64,000 bases of DNA from Phytopseudomonas daroniae (GTDB lineage: Bacteria > Pseudomonadota > Gammaproteobacteria > Pseudomonadales > Pseudomonadaceae). Within the stretch, counting starts at the first letter, position 1, and each line of letters starts with the position of its first letter. The notes under the pieces are model-generated. The model searched no databases and was not told the origin of the DNA. It saw only the letters and a list, made by a program, of their open reading frames with translations. This document shows positions 18,545 through 27,814 of this stretch, in pieces. The position numbers and the translations under genes are program-made. The DNA lies in contig NZ_QJUI01000014.1 of assembly GCF_004327285.1 (NCBI RefSeq), forward strand, positions 62,001-126,000. Direction: 5' to 3'.

Positions 18545-19230
18545 TGCCGCAACCCTGCAACGTTGTGGTGCTGCTGTCCGGCACCGGTAGCAATCTTCAG
18601 GCGCTGATCGACAGTACCGGCGATGGCACTGGCGATGGCAAAAGCCCGGTGCACGTCGCCGCGGTGATCGCCAATCGCAGCGACGCCTACGGCTTGCAAC
18701 GAGCGCGAGACGCAGGCATCGCCACCTGCGTTCTCGAACATGCCGATTACGACGGGCGCGAGGCCTTCGATCAGGCGCTGATACGGGCCATCGACACCTT
18801 CGCGCCGCAGCTGGTGGTATTGGCTGGCTTCATGCGCATCCTCACGCCTGCTTTCGTGCGCCACTACCACGGACGCCTGCTGAACATTCATCCATCACTG
18901 CTGCCCCGTCACAAAGGCCTGCACACCCATCAGCGCGCGCTGGAAGGCGGAGACACCGAGCATGGCTGTAGCGTGCACTTCGTGACGGAGGAACTCGATG
19001 GTGGCCCTCTGGTCGTACAGGCAGTAATCCCGGTACAGTCGCAAGACACTGCCGCCAGTCTGGCGCAGCGGGTTCACGTGCAGGAGCACCAGATCTATCC
19101 GCTCGCCATACGCTGGTTTGCCGAAGGCCGTTTGCGCCTCGGCGACTCGGGCCCGCTGCTCGACGGTAATCCACTGCCGGCTACCGGCTACCTCATCAAC
19201 AGCAAGGAGACTCCATGCGCCGCGCCCTAA
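18544..19230 (+). CDS. purN: Phosphoribosylglycinamide formyltransferase 1
   Basis: 228-residue enzyme that transfers a formyl group from 10-formyl-tetrahydrofolate to GAR in purine synthesis. The catalytic Asn-His-Asp set is visible in LLNIHPSLLPRHKG and VTEELDGGPLV, and the phosphate-binding VLLSGTGSNLQAL lies at the N-terminus. It overlaps purM by one base and the next gene by 16 bases. Confidence 0.96.
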   Translation: MPQPCNVVVLLSGTGSNLQALIDSTGDGTGDGKSPVHVAAVIANRSDAYGLQRARDAGIATCVLEHADYDGREAFDQALIRAIDTFAPQLVVLAGFMRILTPAFVRHYHGRLLNIHPSLLPRHKGLHTHQRALEGGDTEHGCSVHFVTEELDGGPLVVQAVIPVQSQDTAASLAQRVHVQEHQIYPLAIRWFAEGRLRLGDSGPLLDGNPLPATGYLINSKETPCAAP

Positions 19231-19931
19231 TGTTAGCCCTGGCGTTGTTCAGCCTGCCTGCCCTCGCCGAAGAGCCGAAGCCCTTCTCTGCCAGCTATAC
19301 CGCCGACTGGAAACAGGTACCGGTCAGCGGCTCGGCCGAACGCAACCTGCAGAAGCTCGATGATGGACGCTGGCAGTTGGTCTTCAAAGCCTCCATGCTG
19401 GTCGCCGGCCTGACCGAACAGAGCACCTTCACGGTCGAGGGCGATGCCTTCCTGCCGCAAAGCTACAAGTTCGAGCGCAGCGGCCTGGGCAAGAGCAAGG
19501 ATGTCGAATTCGATTTCGACTGGTCGCAGAAACAGGTGATCGGCAGCGACCGCGGCGATCCCGTGCGCTTCCCCCTCAACCGCGGCATGCAGGACAAGTC
19601 GACCTACCAGCTCGCCCTGCAGCACGACGTCGCGGCTGGCGAGAAAAGCATGAGCTATCAGGTGGTCGACGGTGACGAAATCGAAACCTACGACTTCCGC
19701 GTTCTGGGCGAGGAAGTGGTGCGCACCAAGGCCGGCCTGATCGACTCGATCAAGGTCGAGCGCGTACGCGATCCGACTCAGAGCAACCGCAAGACCATCC
19801 TTTGGTTCGCCAAGGACTGGGATCACCTTCTGGTACGTCTGCACCAGGTAGAGAAGGACGGCAAGGAATACCAGATCATGCTCAAGTCGGGCACGGTCGA
19901 TGGCAAAACAGTCGAAGGTCGCCGCGATTGA
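19215..19931 (+). CDS. DUF3108 exported protein
   Basis: 238-residue protein with a signal peptide (LMLALALFSLPALAEE) and a single beta-rich domain (FSASYTADWKQVPVSGSA near the start) characteristic of DUF3108. The function is unknown. Its ATG lies inside the end of purN, so the three genes form one operon, which ends at a strong terminator. Confidence 0.87.
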   Translation: MRRALMLALALFSLPALAEEPKPFSASYTADWKQVPVSGSAERNLQKLDDGRWQLVFKASMLVAGLTEQSTFTVEGDAFLPQSYKFERSGLGKSKDVEFDFDWSQKQVIGSDRGDPVRFPLNRGMQDKSTYQLALQHDVAAGEKSMSYQVVDGDEIETYDFRVLGEEVVRTKAGLIDSIKVERVRDPTQSNRKTILWFAKDWDHLLVRLHQVEKDGKEYQIMLKSGTVDGKTVEGRRD

Positions 19932-19957
19932 CCGCCTGACCAGCCTCCGCCACCAGT

Positions 19958-19984
19958 AAGCCGGGCATGCCCGGCTTTTTCTTG
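19958..19984 (+). terminator. Terminator of the purM-purN-DUF3108 operon
   Basis: Stem GCCGGGC-AT-GCCCGGC followed by five Ts plus CTT, 27 bases after the DUF3108 stop. Confidence 0.85.
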
Positions 19985-20323
19985 CCCGCAGAATCAGGGC
20001 AGCAAGAAGGCGGAAGCGGACATTCGATTTGGTGGGCTTCATGACGTAGATACCGTCTTAACCTTCACCTCGCAATGGTGGATGAAAAGAGCGTCAGCTA
20101 CGCGCCCCGATCCACCCTACGGATGCTATCGCCTCGTAGCCGTCATCTCGGGCATTTATCGGCACGTGCCTTGGGTTCGTGCCCATGCTTGCAACTGGCC
20201 GCATTGTCCCTCTTGCGGAACTTGTAACTAATTACTACAGTGATAGGCGTCGTTGCTTAGCAGGCTAAGCACGAACTCAAACACCTTGCGCCGCATTTAT
20301 CCGGCAAAACTGGAGAAATAAGA
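19985..20323. repeat. Intergenic region with REP-like repeat
   Basis: No gene seen. At 20076-20096 the 21 bases starting TGGTGGATGAAAAGAG are identical to 41542-41562, and both are followed by a version of ATCCACCCTACGG (here at about 20107-20123). This marks a dispersed palindromic repeat family in this chromosome. The rest (20124-20310) shows nothing recognisable apart from a ribosome site just before the next gene. Confidence 0.6.
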
Positions 20324-20506
20324 ATGAGCGTAGTAGTAGTGACCGAGCGTGACGAACACCATATGTCCCATGAGGCCCAGGCCGAGGGCAAGCGGATCTG
20401 GGACGTACACCAGAACGACCAATTGGTCGGCATATTCCCCTCCAGGGAAGAAGCCATCGCCTACCAGGCGGAGCTGACAGCCACCGATGTAGCCCACTCG
20501 CAATAA
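20324..20506 (+). CDS. Small acidic protein of unknown function (60 aa)
   Basis: Encodes MSVVVVTERDEHHMSHEAQA and continues with a short domain containing IWDVHQNDQLVGIFPSREEA. A good ribosome site (GGAGAAATAAGA) and its own bidirectional terminator support a real gene. The pattern resembles small conserved Pseudomonas proteins, but I cannot name a family. Confidence 0.65.
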   Translation: MSVVVVTERDEHHMSHEAQAEGKRIWDVHQNDQLVGIFPSREEAIAYQAELTATDVAHSQ

Positions 20507-20520
20507 TCGGAATCGAAAGA

Positions 20521-20550
20521 AAAAGCCCGCTGATCGCGGGCTTTTTATTG
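20521..20550. terminator. Bidirectional terminator
   Basis: AAAAAGCCCGC-TGATC-GCGGGCTTTTT lies between the small gene (plus) and the DUF2058 gene (minus); it can serve both. Confidence 0.85.
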
Positions 20551-20563
20551 AATAACGCGCTGT

Positions 20564-21103
20564 TTACCACATCAGGTCGTCAGGCACCTGATAGGCCGCA
20601 TACGGATCATCCTCATCCGCCGCTTCGGTTGGCGTGTTGAGCAGCAGAATGCGCTGGGGATCGCGCTCCTGAATCTTCAGCGCAGCCTCGCGGGGAATCA
20701 CTTCATAACCGCCGCCATGGCGCACGATGGCCAGGGAGCCACGGCTGAGCTTGTCGCGCATCAGCGTATTGACCGACAGGCGCTTGACCTTCTTGTCGTC
20801 GACGAAGTTGTAGTAGTCCTCGGTGGTCAGCTTGGGCAACCGGGAAATCTCGATCAATTGCTTGACCTGTGCAGCGCGGGCTTTCTGCTCCGCCTTTTCC
20901 TGCTGCTGGCGGTTCAGCTCCTGGTCGCGGATGGCTTTTTCGGCCTTGGCCTGCTGAGCGGCCAACTGCCCGGAATTGTCCTCTTCGGCCTGACCTTTTT
21001 TTACCAGACGCTGCTGCTTCTGCTGTTGCTTGCTGGCCTGCTTGACCTGCTTCTCGTTGACCAATCCGGCCTTGAGCAACTGGTCACGTAATGAAATCGC
21101 CAT
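20564..21103 (-). CDS. DUF2058 protein (YaiL-like nucleoprotein)
   Basis: 179-residue protein. Residues about 5-95 are extremely rich in Gln, Lys and Glu and look like a long helix or coiled coil (SLRDQLLKAGLVNEKQVKQA at the start), followed by a small globular domain (LTTEDYYNFVDDKKVKRLSV). This is the DUF2058 layout, annotated as a nucleoprotein/polynucleotide-associated protein of unknown role. It follows mazG on the same strand. Confidence 0.85.
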   Translation of the reverse strand: MAISLRDQLLKAGLVNEKQVKQASKQQQKQQRLVKKGQAEEDNSGQLAAQQAKAEKAIRDQELNRQQQEKAEQKARAAQVKQLIEISRLPKLTTEDYYNFVDDKKVKRLSVNTLMRDKLSRGSLAIVRHGGGYEVIPREAALKIQERDPQRILLLNTPTEAADEDDPYAAYQVPDDLMW

Positions 21104-21182
21104 AACCTACCTATCCGCAGACAATTTAATGGGATGGGGCACGCCCATCGTGATCAATCCAGGGCGCCTGTGCCGCCCTGGC

Positions 21183-22010
21183 TCAGCAGCCTCGCTGCTT
21201 CTCGTGTTTCTTGGCCTCGCCCCACAGGGCGTCAAGCTCGTCCAGTGTGCAATTCTCGATGGGGCGCCCCACTTCGCGCAATGCCTGCTCGATAAAACGA
21301 AAGCGCCGCTCGAATTTGCCATTGGCTGCCCGCAACGCCGCTTCCGGGTCAACTTTCAGGTGCCGTGCCAGATTGGTGGCACTGAACAGCAGGTCGCCAA
21401 TTTCCTCGGCGATGGCTTCCGGATCGTTCTCGCTGATCGCTTCGAGCACTTCATCCAGCTCTTCGCGCACCTTGTCCAACACCGGCAGCGCATCCGGCCA
21501 GTCGAAACCGACCCGCGCGGCACGGCCTTGCAGCTTTTTGGCACGGCTCAGGGCTGGCAGCACGTTCGGCACATCGTCGAGCAATGACAATTGCTGCGGC
21601 GCCGCTGAACGCTCAGCCCGCTCCTCGGCCTTGATCGCCTCCCAACGCTGCTTGACCTCGACCTCGCTCAGCCGCGGCTGATCCAGCGGGCCGTACAGAT
21701 CGCCATCGGGAAATACATGGGGATGACGGCGTACCAGCTTGCGGGTGATGCCATCGACCACATTGGCGAAATCGAAGCGCCCTTCTTCCTTGGCCAACTG
21801 GCTGTAGTAAATCACCTGAAACAGCAGGTCGCCGAGCTCACCGGGTAGTTCGGCGAATGCCTCACGCTCGATGGCGTCCGCCACTTCGTAGGCTTCTTCG
21901 AGGGTGTGCGGCACGATGCTCGCGTAGGACTGCTGCAAATCCCAGGGGCAGCCATACTGCGGGTCGCGCAAGCGGGCCATCAGGTTTAGCAGATCGTTGA
22001 GTTGGTACAT
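21183..22010 (-). CDS. mazG: Nucleoside triphosphate pyrophosphohydrolase MazG
   Basis: 275-residue all-alpha NTP pyrophosphatase with two MazG domains. The first contains CPWDLQQSYASIVPHTLEEAYE and ELGDLLFQVIYYSQLA; the second ELDEVLEAI and EEIGDLLFSATNLARHL, providing the paired Mg-binding acidic motifs. It clears non-canonical nucleotides and in enterobacteria affects ppGpp levels, which fits its place directly downstream of relA. Start at 22010 (MYQLNDLLNLMARLRD) is the usual one. Confidence 0.95.
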   Translation of the reverse strand: MYQLNDLLNLMARLRDPQYGCPWDLQQSYASIVPHTLEEAYEVADAIEREAFAELPGELGDLLFQVIYYSQLAKEEGRFDFANVVDGITRKLVRRHPHVFPDGDLYGPLDQPRLSEVEVKQRWEAIKAEERAERSAAPQQLSLLDDVPNVLPALSRAKKLQGRAARVGFDWPDALPVLDKVREELDEVLEAISENDPEAIAEEIGDLLFSATNLARHLKVDPEAALRAANGKFERRFRFIEQALREVGRPIENCTLDELDALWGEAKKHEKQRGC

Positions 22011-22069
22011 GGAATGTTCCCGTCGATGCAGTCGTGAGACACGGATGCGCCTCACGCCTGTCTAGCGGT

Positions 22070-24316
22070 TCAAGGCGCCCGGTGGCGACGCGCCTCGATG
22101 ATGTTGGGCAACTGCGACAGGCGCCCGAGCAGACGACCAAGTGCGTCCAACCCCGGAATTTCCACGGTCAGCGACATCGATGCCGTATTGTCTTCCTTGT
22201 TCGAATGGGTGTTGACCGCCAGCACGTTGAGCTTCTCGTTGAGCAGCATCTGGGTCACGTCGCGCAGCAGACCGGAGCGGTCGTAGGCGCGAATGATGAT
22301 GTCCACCGGATAGGTCTGTACCGGCACCGGCCCCCAACTGACCTGAATGATCCGTTCCGGCTCGCGTGCTCCCAATTGCAACACCGCCGCGCAGTCCTGA
22401 CGGTGGATGCTGACACCACGCCCCAGGGTGATGTAACCGACGATGGGATCGCCCGGCAGCGGCTGGCAGCAGCCGGCCATCTGCGTCAGCAGGTTGCCGA
22501 CTCCCTGAATCTGGATATCGCCGCGCTTGCCCGGTTTGAAACCTTGCGCCTTGCGTGGAATCAGCTCGAGCTGCTCGTTTCCGCGCTCGGGCTCGACCAG
22601 TTGCTGCGCCAGGTTGACCAGTTGCGCCAGGCGCAAGTCGCCGGCACCGAGGGACGCGAACATATCCTCGGCGGTGCGCAGATTGGCCTTCTCGGCGAGC
22701 TTGTCGAAATCCACCGGCGGCAATGCCACCCGCGCCAGTTCCCGTTCGAGCATCGCCTTGCCGGCCGCGACGTTCTGGTCGCGATCCTGCAGCTTGAACC
22801 AGTGAACGATCTTCGCCCGAGCCCGCGAGGTGGTGATGTAACCCAGGTTGGAGTTCAGCCAGTCGCGGCTCGGCGTGCCCTGTTTGCTGGTGATGATCTC
22901 CACCTGCTCGCCGGTTTGCAGACTGTAGGTAAGCGGCACGATGCGGCCGTTGATCTTGGCGCCACGGCAGTTATGGCCGATCTCGGTGTGCACGCGGTAG
23001 GCGAAATCCAGCGGCGTGGCCCCCTTGGGCAGGTCGATGGCATGACCGTCGGGCGTGAATACATAGACCCGATCCGGTTCGATATCGACGCGCAGCTGCT
23101 CGGCCAGCCCACCGATATCGCCCAATTCCTCGTGCCATTCCAGCACCTGACGCAGCCAGGAAATCTTTTCCTCGTAATGGCTGGAGCCGGATTTGACGTC
23201 GGTTCCCTTGTAGCGCCAGTGGGCGCAGACGCCGAGTTCGGCCTCTTCGTGCATGTTGGAAGTACGAATCTGTACCTCCAGTACCTTGCCTTCAGGCCCC
23301 AATACGGCTGTATGCAGGGAGCGGTAGCCGTTTTCCTTGGGGTTGGCGATGTAGTCGTCGAATTCCTTGGGAATGTGCCGCCACAGCGTGTGCACGATAC
23401 CCAGCGCGGTGTAGCAATCGCGCACCGCCGGCACCAGCACACGTACCGCGCGCACGTCATAGATCTGGCTGAACTGCAGGCCTTTGCGCTGCATCTTGCG
23501 CCAGATCGAATAGATATGTTTCGCCCGGCCGCTGATATCGGCCTTGATGCCGGTGGCTTCCAGCTCCTCGCGCAGTTGCTCCATCACTTCATTGATGTAG
23601 TGCTCGCGATCCAGCCGGCGCTCGTGCAACAGGTTGGCAATCTGCTTGTATTGCTCGGGCTCGAGGTAGCGGAAGGACAGATCCTCCAGCTCCCATTTGA
23701 TATGACCGATGCCCAGACGGTGGGCCAGAGGCGCGTAAATGTCGAAGACTTCGCGGGCGACACGCTGGCGACGCTCCTCGTCGGTGTCCTTCACCGCGCG
23801 GATCGCGCAGGTACGCTCGGCCAGCTTGATCAGCGCGACACGCACATCGTCGACCATGGCGACCAGCATTTTGCGCAGGTTATCGACCTGGGCCTGGGAG
23901 CCAAGCACCATGGACTCGCCACGTGGATTCAGACTGGCGCTGATGGCTGCCATGCGCAGCACACCTTCGATCAGCTTGGCTACGACCGGGCCGAAACGCT
24001 GACGGACGTCAGCCAGAGGAATCTTGCCTTCACGTACGCCGCGGTAGATGACCGCGGCGACCAGGGAATCCTGATCGAGCTTGAGGTCGGCAAGGATCTC
24101 GGCGATCTCGAGCCCGGCACTGAAACTGGATGCACCTTCAGTCCACAGATTCTGCGCCGCGTTGGCCTGCTGTTCGGCCGCTCGGGCGAATTCGCAGGCG
24201 TCGCGCAGGGCATCGTGATCGAGTGCGGGGTCGACACTCGTTACGTGCTCCAGCCAGGCCTCGAGATTGATACTGCCATCATCGTTGATGGGCTGGTGCA
24301 GCCTAACCTGAACCAT
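22070..24316 (-). CDS. relA: GTP pyrophosphokinase RelA
   Basis: 748-residue (p)ppGpp synthetase of the stringent response, acting on the ribosome when uncharged tRNA binds. The N-terminal hydrolase region lacks the HD motif (AAVIYRGVREGKIPLADV in its place), and the synthetase domain has EFDDYIANPKENGYRSLHT, whose EFDD marks the monofunctional RelA branch rather than SpoT/Rel. TGS, a conserved Cys region (GCCQPLPGDPIVG) and a C-terminal ACT domain follow. The start at 24316 (MVQVRLHQPIND) gives the normal length. Confidence 0.96.
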   Translation of the reverse strand: MVQVRLHQPINDDGSINLEAWLEHVTSVDPALDHDALRDACEFARAAEQQANAAQNLWTEGASSFSAGLEIAEILADLKLDQDSLVAAVIYRGVREGKIPLADVRQRFGPVVAKLIEGVLRMAAISASLNPRGESMVLGSQAQVDNLRKMLVAMVDDVRVALIKLAERTCAIRAVKDTDEERRQRVAREVFDIYAPLAHRLGIGHIKWELEDLSFRYLEPEQYKQIANLLHERRLDREHYINEVMEQLREELEATGIKADISGRAKHIYSIWRKMQRKGLQFSQIYDVRAVRVLVPAVRDCYTALGIVHTLWRHIPKEFDDYIANPKENGYRSLHTAVLGPEGKVLEVQIRTSNMHEEAELGVCAHWRYKGTDVKSGSSHYEEKISWLRQVLEWHEELGDIGGLAEQLRVDIEPDRVYVFTPDGHAIDLPKGATPLDFAYRVHTEIGHNCRGAKINGRIVPLTYSLQTGEQVEIITSKQGTPSRDWLNSNLGYITTSRARAKIVHWFKLQDRDQNVAAGKAMLERELARVALPPVDFDKLAEKANLRTAEDMFASLGAGDLRLAQLVNLAQQLVEPERGNEQLELIPRKAQGFKPGKRGDIQIQGVGNLLTQMAGCCQPLPGDPIVGYITLGRGVSIHRQDCAAVLQLGAREPERIIQVSWGPVPVQTYPVDIIIRAYDRSGLLRDVTQMLLNEKLNVLAVNTHSNKEDNTASMSLTVEIPGLDALGRLLGRLSQLPNIIEARRHRAP

Positions 24317-24495
24317 CTTGCTTACCTTCCCTACCGCGGGGCGTGCCCCGCTGAATGTCGCCAGACTTCTGCGAGCCGGTCGGTTTGACCACATCGGCGC
24401 AATCCCTATGCACCACTGCACTTATTATCCATCTACATCCTGGAACCTGGCGAGCCGGCCGATGTGGCAATGCTCAGCAGACTCCGAACAGGATC

Positions 24496-25845
24496 TTAAC
24501 GTTCGAACAGCGCCATCGCTTCGACATGCGCCGTTTGCGGAAACATGTCCAGAATACCGGCTTTTTTCAATCGATAACCCTGTTGCAACAATTCGCCACT
24601 GTCCCGCGCCAGGGTCGTCGGATTGCACGATACATAGACCAGACGATTGGCCCCGAGACTGGCTATCTGCTGAACCACCTGCAGCGCACCATCGCGCGGC
24701 GGATCGAGCACAATGGCATCGAAACCACCCACGGCCCAGCCTGCCTCAGCCAGCGGCTTGGACAGGTCAGCCTGATAAAAGTGCGCATTGGCCAGGTCGT
24801 TGTCCCGAGCATTGCCTGCCGCGCGCTCGACCATGGCTTGCACACCTTCCACGGCGATCACTTCACGTGCTTGCCGGGCCAGTGGCAACGCGAAGTTGCC
24901 CAGGCCGCAGAACAGATCGAGCACCCGCTCGTCGCTACGCGGCGCCAACCACTGCAAGGCCTGGGCCACCATCGACTCGTTGACGGCGGCATTCACCTGC
25001 ACGAAGTCGCCAGGTCGATAGGCCAACTGCAGGTTCCAGGTGTCCAGGCGGTAGCCCAGCTGCTGCGCGGCGCCTACCGGTTGCGGTTCACCCTCGCCCT
25101 GCAGCCACAGCTGAGCGCGATGCACCGAGCAGAATGCCTGCAAGCGAGCCAGATCCACTTCGCCCAAGGTGTCGGTGTGACGCACCAGCACGGCGCTGGC
25201 GGTGCCCTGGAACAGCTCGACATGGCCAATCGCACGTGGCGCCTGCAGGCCACTCAGCAGCGCCGGCAAGGCGCGCAGGATCGGCTGCAGCGGCTCGACC
25301 AGCACAGGGCAATCACTAATGGCGACGATGTCCTGGCTGGCCGCGGCGCGAAAGCCGACTTCCAGACGCTTGTTGCGCATATCCCAGCGCACGGCGATGC
25401 GGGCGCGGCGGCGATAGGCGAACTCGGGGCTGGTCAGCGGCTCGGCCCAGGCGTCGGGCTGCAACCCGGCCAGGCGCTCGAGTTGGTCGGCGAGCATCCG
25501 CTGTTTCAAAGCGAGTTGCTCACCGTGCGGCATGTGCTGCACGCTGCAGCCACCACAGACGCGGGCGTGCACGCATGGCTCGTCACGTCTGCCGGGGCTG
25601 GCCTGGAACACACGTTCGGTACGCGCTTCCACCACCTGACTACGGGCGCCGAGCACGCGGGCTTCGACCTCCTCGCCGGGCAGCGCGCCGCTGACGAACC
25701 AGGTACGGCCTTCGATGAAGGCGATGCCACGGCCATCGTTGGCCAGGCGCTCGACCTTCAGGCGCTGCTTCTTGCCCACCGGCACCTGAGCCGCACGCGT
25801 GCCGCCACTGGGCTGGAAGCGCAAGCCGCCGTTCTTGCGGGCCAT
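24496..25845 (-). CDS. rlmD: 23S rRNA (uracil-1939-C5) methyltransferase RlmD
   Basis: 449-residue SAM-dependent methyltransferase (RumA). An N-terminal TRAM domain is followed by the 4Fe-4S cysteines (CVHARVCGGCSVQH), the SAM site VLDLFCGLGNFALPLA, the motif LDPPRDGA and the catalytic nucleophile in YVSCNPTTLARD. Its ATG overlaps the cysM stop codon by one base. Synteny with PA0933. Confidence 0.95.
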   Translation of the reverse strand: MARKNGGLRFQPSGGTRAAQVPVGKKQRLKVERLANDGRGIAFIEGRTWFVSGALPGEEVEARVLGARSQVVEARTERVFQASPGRRDEPCVHARVCGGCSVQHMPHGEQLALKQRMLADQLERLAGLQPDAWAEPLTSPEFAYRRRARIAVRWDMRNKRLEVGFRAAASQDIVAISDCPVLVEPLQPILRALPALLSGLQAPRAIGHVELFQGTASAVLVRHTDTLGEVDLARLQAFCSVHRAQLWLQGEGEPQPVGAAQQLGYRLDTWNLQLAYRPGDFVQVNAAVNESMVAQALQWLAPRSDERVLDLFCGLGNFALPLARQAREVIAVEGVQAMVERAAGNARDNDLANAHFYQADLSKPLAEAGWAVGGFDAIVLDPPRDGALQVVQQIASLGANRLVYVSCNPTTLARDSGELLQQGYRLKKAGILDMFPQTAHVEAMALFER

Positions 25846-26750
25846 CAGTTCTCCGTGGCGTCGTACACGCCAGTGGACAGATAGCGGTCGCCGCGATCAC
25901 AGATGATGGCGACCAGCACCGCATTTTCCAACTCCTGGGACAGGCGCAGCATGGCCGCGACAGCGCCGCCGGAGGACACGCCACAGAAGATGCCTTCTTC
26001 GCGCGCCATACGCCGCATCACGTCTTCGGCCTCGGCCTGCGCCATGTCGACGATGCGATCGACGCGCTCGGCTTCGAAGATCTTGGGCAGGTATTCTTCC
26101 GGCCAGCGACGAATACCGGGAATCGCCGAACCTTCCATCGGTTGCAGGCCGATGATCTGCACGCCGGGATTCTGCTCCTTGAGGTAACGCGACACACCCA
26201 TGATGGTGCCGGTGGTACCCATGGAACTGATGAAATGGGTGATCTGCCCGTCCGTCTGGCGCCAGATTTCCGGGCCGGTGCTGGTGTAGTGGGCAACCGG
26301 ATTGTCGCCGTTGGCGAACTGGTCGAGTACTTTGCCACGCCCCTCGGCCTGCATGGCCAGGGCCAGATCACGGGCGCCCTCCATGCCCTCCTCCTTGCTC
26401 ACCAGGATCAGCTCGGCACCGTAGGCGGTCATCGCTGCCTTGCGCTCGGCACTGGAGTTGTCCGGCATGATCAGGATCATCTTGTAACCCTTGATCGCCG
26501 CAGCCATCGCCAGGGCGATACCGGTGTTGCCCGAGGTCGCCTCGATCAGCGTGTCGCCGGGCGCGATATCACCGCGCAGTTCGGCACGGGCGATCATCGA
26601 CAGCGCCGGACGATCCTTCACCGAACCGGCCGGATTGTTGCCTTCGAGCTTTACCAGCAAGGTATTGCTGGTCGCGCCAGGCAAGCGTTGCAAGCGAACC
26701 AGGGGCGTGTTGCCGACGCATTCGGCGATCGTAGGGTATTGCGGGGTCAT
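25845..26750 (-). CDS. cysM: Cysteine synthase B
   Basis: 301-residue PLP enzyme that makes cysteine from O-acetylserine and sulfide or thiosulfate. The PLP lysine lies in NNPAGSVKDRPAL, with phosphate-binding EATSGNTGIALA and SSMGTTGTIMGV. CysM type rather than CysK is supported by the length and the rlmD/relA neighbourhood. The ATG at 26750 matches family starts (MTPQYPTIAECVGNTPL), although its ribosome site is weak. First gene of cysM-rlmD-relA-mazG-DUF2058. Confidence 0.95.
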   Translation of the reverse strand: MTPQYPTIAECVGNTPLVRLQRLPGATSNTLLVKLEGNNPAGSVKDRPALSMIARAELRGDIAPGDTLIEATSGNTGIALAMAAAIKGYKMILIMPDNSSAERKAAMTAYGAELILVSKEEGMEGARDLALAMQAEGRGKVLDQFANGDNPVAHYTSTGPEIWRQTDGQITHFISSMGTTGTIMGVSRYLKEQNPGVQIIGLQPMEGSAIPGIRRWPEEYLPKIFEAERVDRIVDMAQAEAEDVMRRMAREEGIFCGVSSGGAVAAMLRLSQELENAVLVAIICDRGDRYLSTGVYDATEN

Positions 26751-26947
26751 AGCGTCGATCGAGTCCAGACGGCTGCAGGGGGCGGCCATGATACCGGCAA
26801 AACGGCGCGAGCCCTACTACCGACTGCACGAGTTCACGTTCTGCCCAGGCGCCTCATCAGCCGTCGCGGAGCCCTTGCTACCAGCTTTCCAGCGTCAGCA
26901 AGCTAGGCCTGCGAACAAGCCGATCTAAGCTGATAACGGATTGATCT

Positions 26948-26958
26948 AGGGCCTGTTA
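26948..26958 (+). repeat. MITE-terminus-like 11-mer at the edge of the siderophore block
   Basis: TAGGGCCTGTT differs at one base from the MITE end TAGGGTCTGTT at 41653; it is followed by AACG, near GACG there. It runs into the last codons of the ABC ATPase gene, right where the siderophore genes begin next to cysM. It may be chance. Confidence 0.25.
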
Positions 26959-27774
26959 ACGCCGTGTGACACCGGCAATCACCGGAGTGCCACTGACCGG
27001 GTCACGCATCAGCGTGCAACGCACGTCATACAGTTCCTCGACCAGCGCCGGCGTGACGATATCGGCCGGGGCGCCCTCGGCGACGATACACCCCGCCTTC
27101 ATCGCCACCAGGTAATCGGCGTAGCGGCAGGCGCTGGACAGGTCATGCACCACCATGATCACGGTCTTGCCGACCGAGGCCAGATCGCGAATCAGCTCGA
27201 AGACCTCGATCTGGTGGCCGAGATCCAGGGCCGAGGTCGGCTCGTCGAGCAGCAACAGCGGCGTCTGCTGGGCCACCGCCATGGCGATCCAGGCACGCTG
27301 GCGCTGACCGCCGGACATCGACTCCAGCGGGCGCTCGGCCAGTGACTGCAGATCGGCCACGCGCAACGCTTCCTCGACGATGGCCTGATCTTCTGCCGAC
27401 CACTGGCGCAGCAGGCTCTGATGCGGCTGCCGGCCGAAGCGGATCAGTTCGGATACGGTCAGGCCGTCGGGCGCGGTGGCGTCCTGGGGCAGCAGCGCCA
27501 GTTGCCGTGCCACTTGCTTGGACGGCAGGCTGCCGATGGCTCGACCATTGAGCAGCACCGCACCTGCGGTCGGTTTGTGCAGGCGCGACAGCCCGGCCAG
27601 CAGGGTCGACTTGCCGCAACCATTGGGACCGACGATAGCAGTGACCTGCCCAGGCGGAATGCGCAGCGACAACCCTTCGATAATCGCCGCATGGGGATAA
27701 CCCAGGCTCAGGTTCTCGGCGTGCAGGGTGACCTCGGCCTCGGGCCGGGTGGCGAACAGGTTGGAGGTGGTCAT
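26956..27774 (-). CDS. Ferric-siderophore ABC transporter, ATPase (FepC type)
   Basis: 272-residue ATP-binding subunit of an iron-siderophore importer. Walker A GPNGCGKST, signature MSGGQRQRAWIAMA, Walker B LLLLDEPTSALDLG and the switch His in VVHDLSSA are all intact. The segment LSLGYPHAAIIEGLSLRIPPGQ is typical of the FecE/FepC group. It is the last gene of a minus-strand run that starts with the binding protein; 40 bases separate it from the permease gene. Confidence 0.93.
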   Translation of the reverse strand: MTTSNLFATRPEAEVTLHAENLSLGYPHAAIIEGLSLRIPPGQVTAIVGPNGCGKSTLLAGLSRLHKPTAGAVLLNGRAIGSLPSKQVARQLALLPQDATAPDGLTVSELIRFGRQPHQSLLRQWSAEDQAIVEEALRVADLQSLAERPLESMSGGQRQRAWIAMAVAQQTPLLLLDEPTSALDLGHQIEVFELIRDLASVGKTVIMVVHDLSSACRYADYLVAMKAGCIVAEGAPADIVTPALVEELYDVRCTLMRDPVSGTPVIAGVTRR

Positions 27775-27814
27775 CGGCTCATATCCACAGCGGCCGCCAG
27801 GTTCGGGCAGCCTT

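Noticed and set aside
22034..24388. 784-codon plus-strand frame opposite relA
   Set aside because: Exact antisense shadow of relA, which has unmistakable motifs; the plus-strand translation shows no family features.
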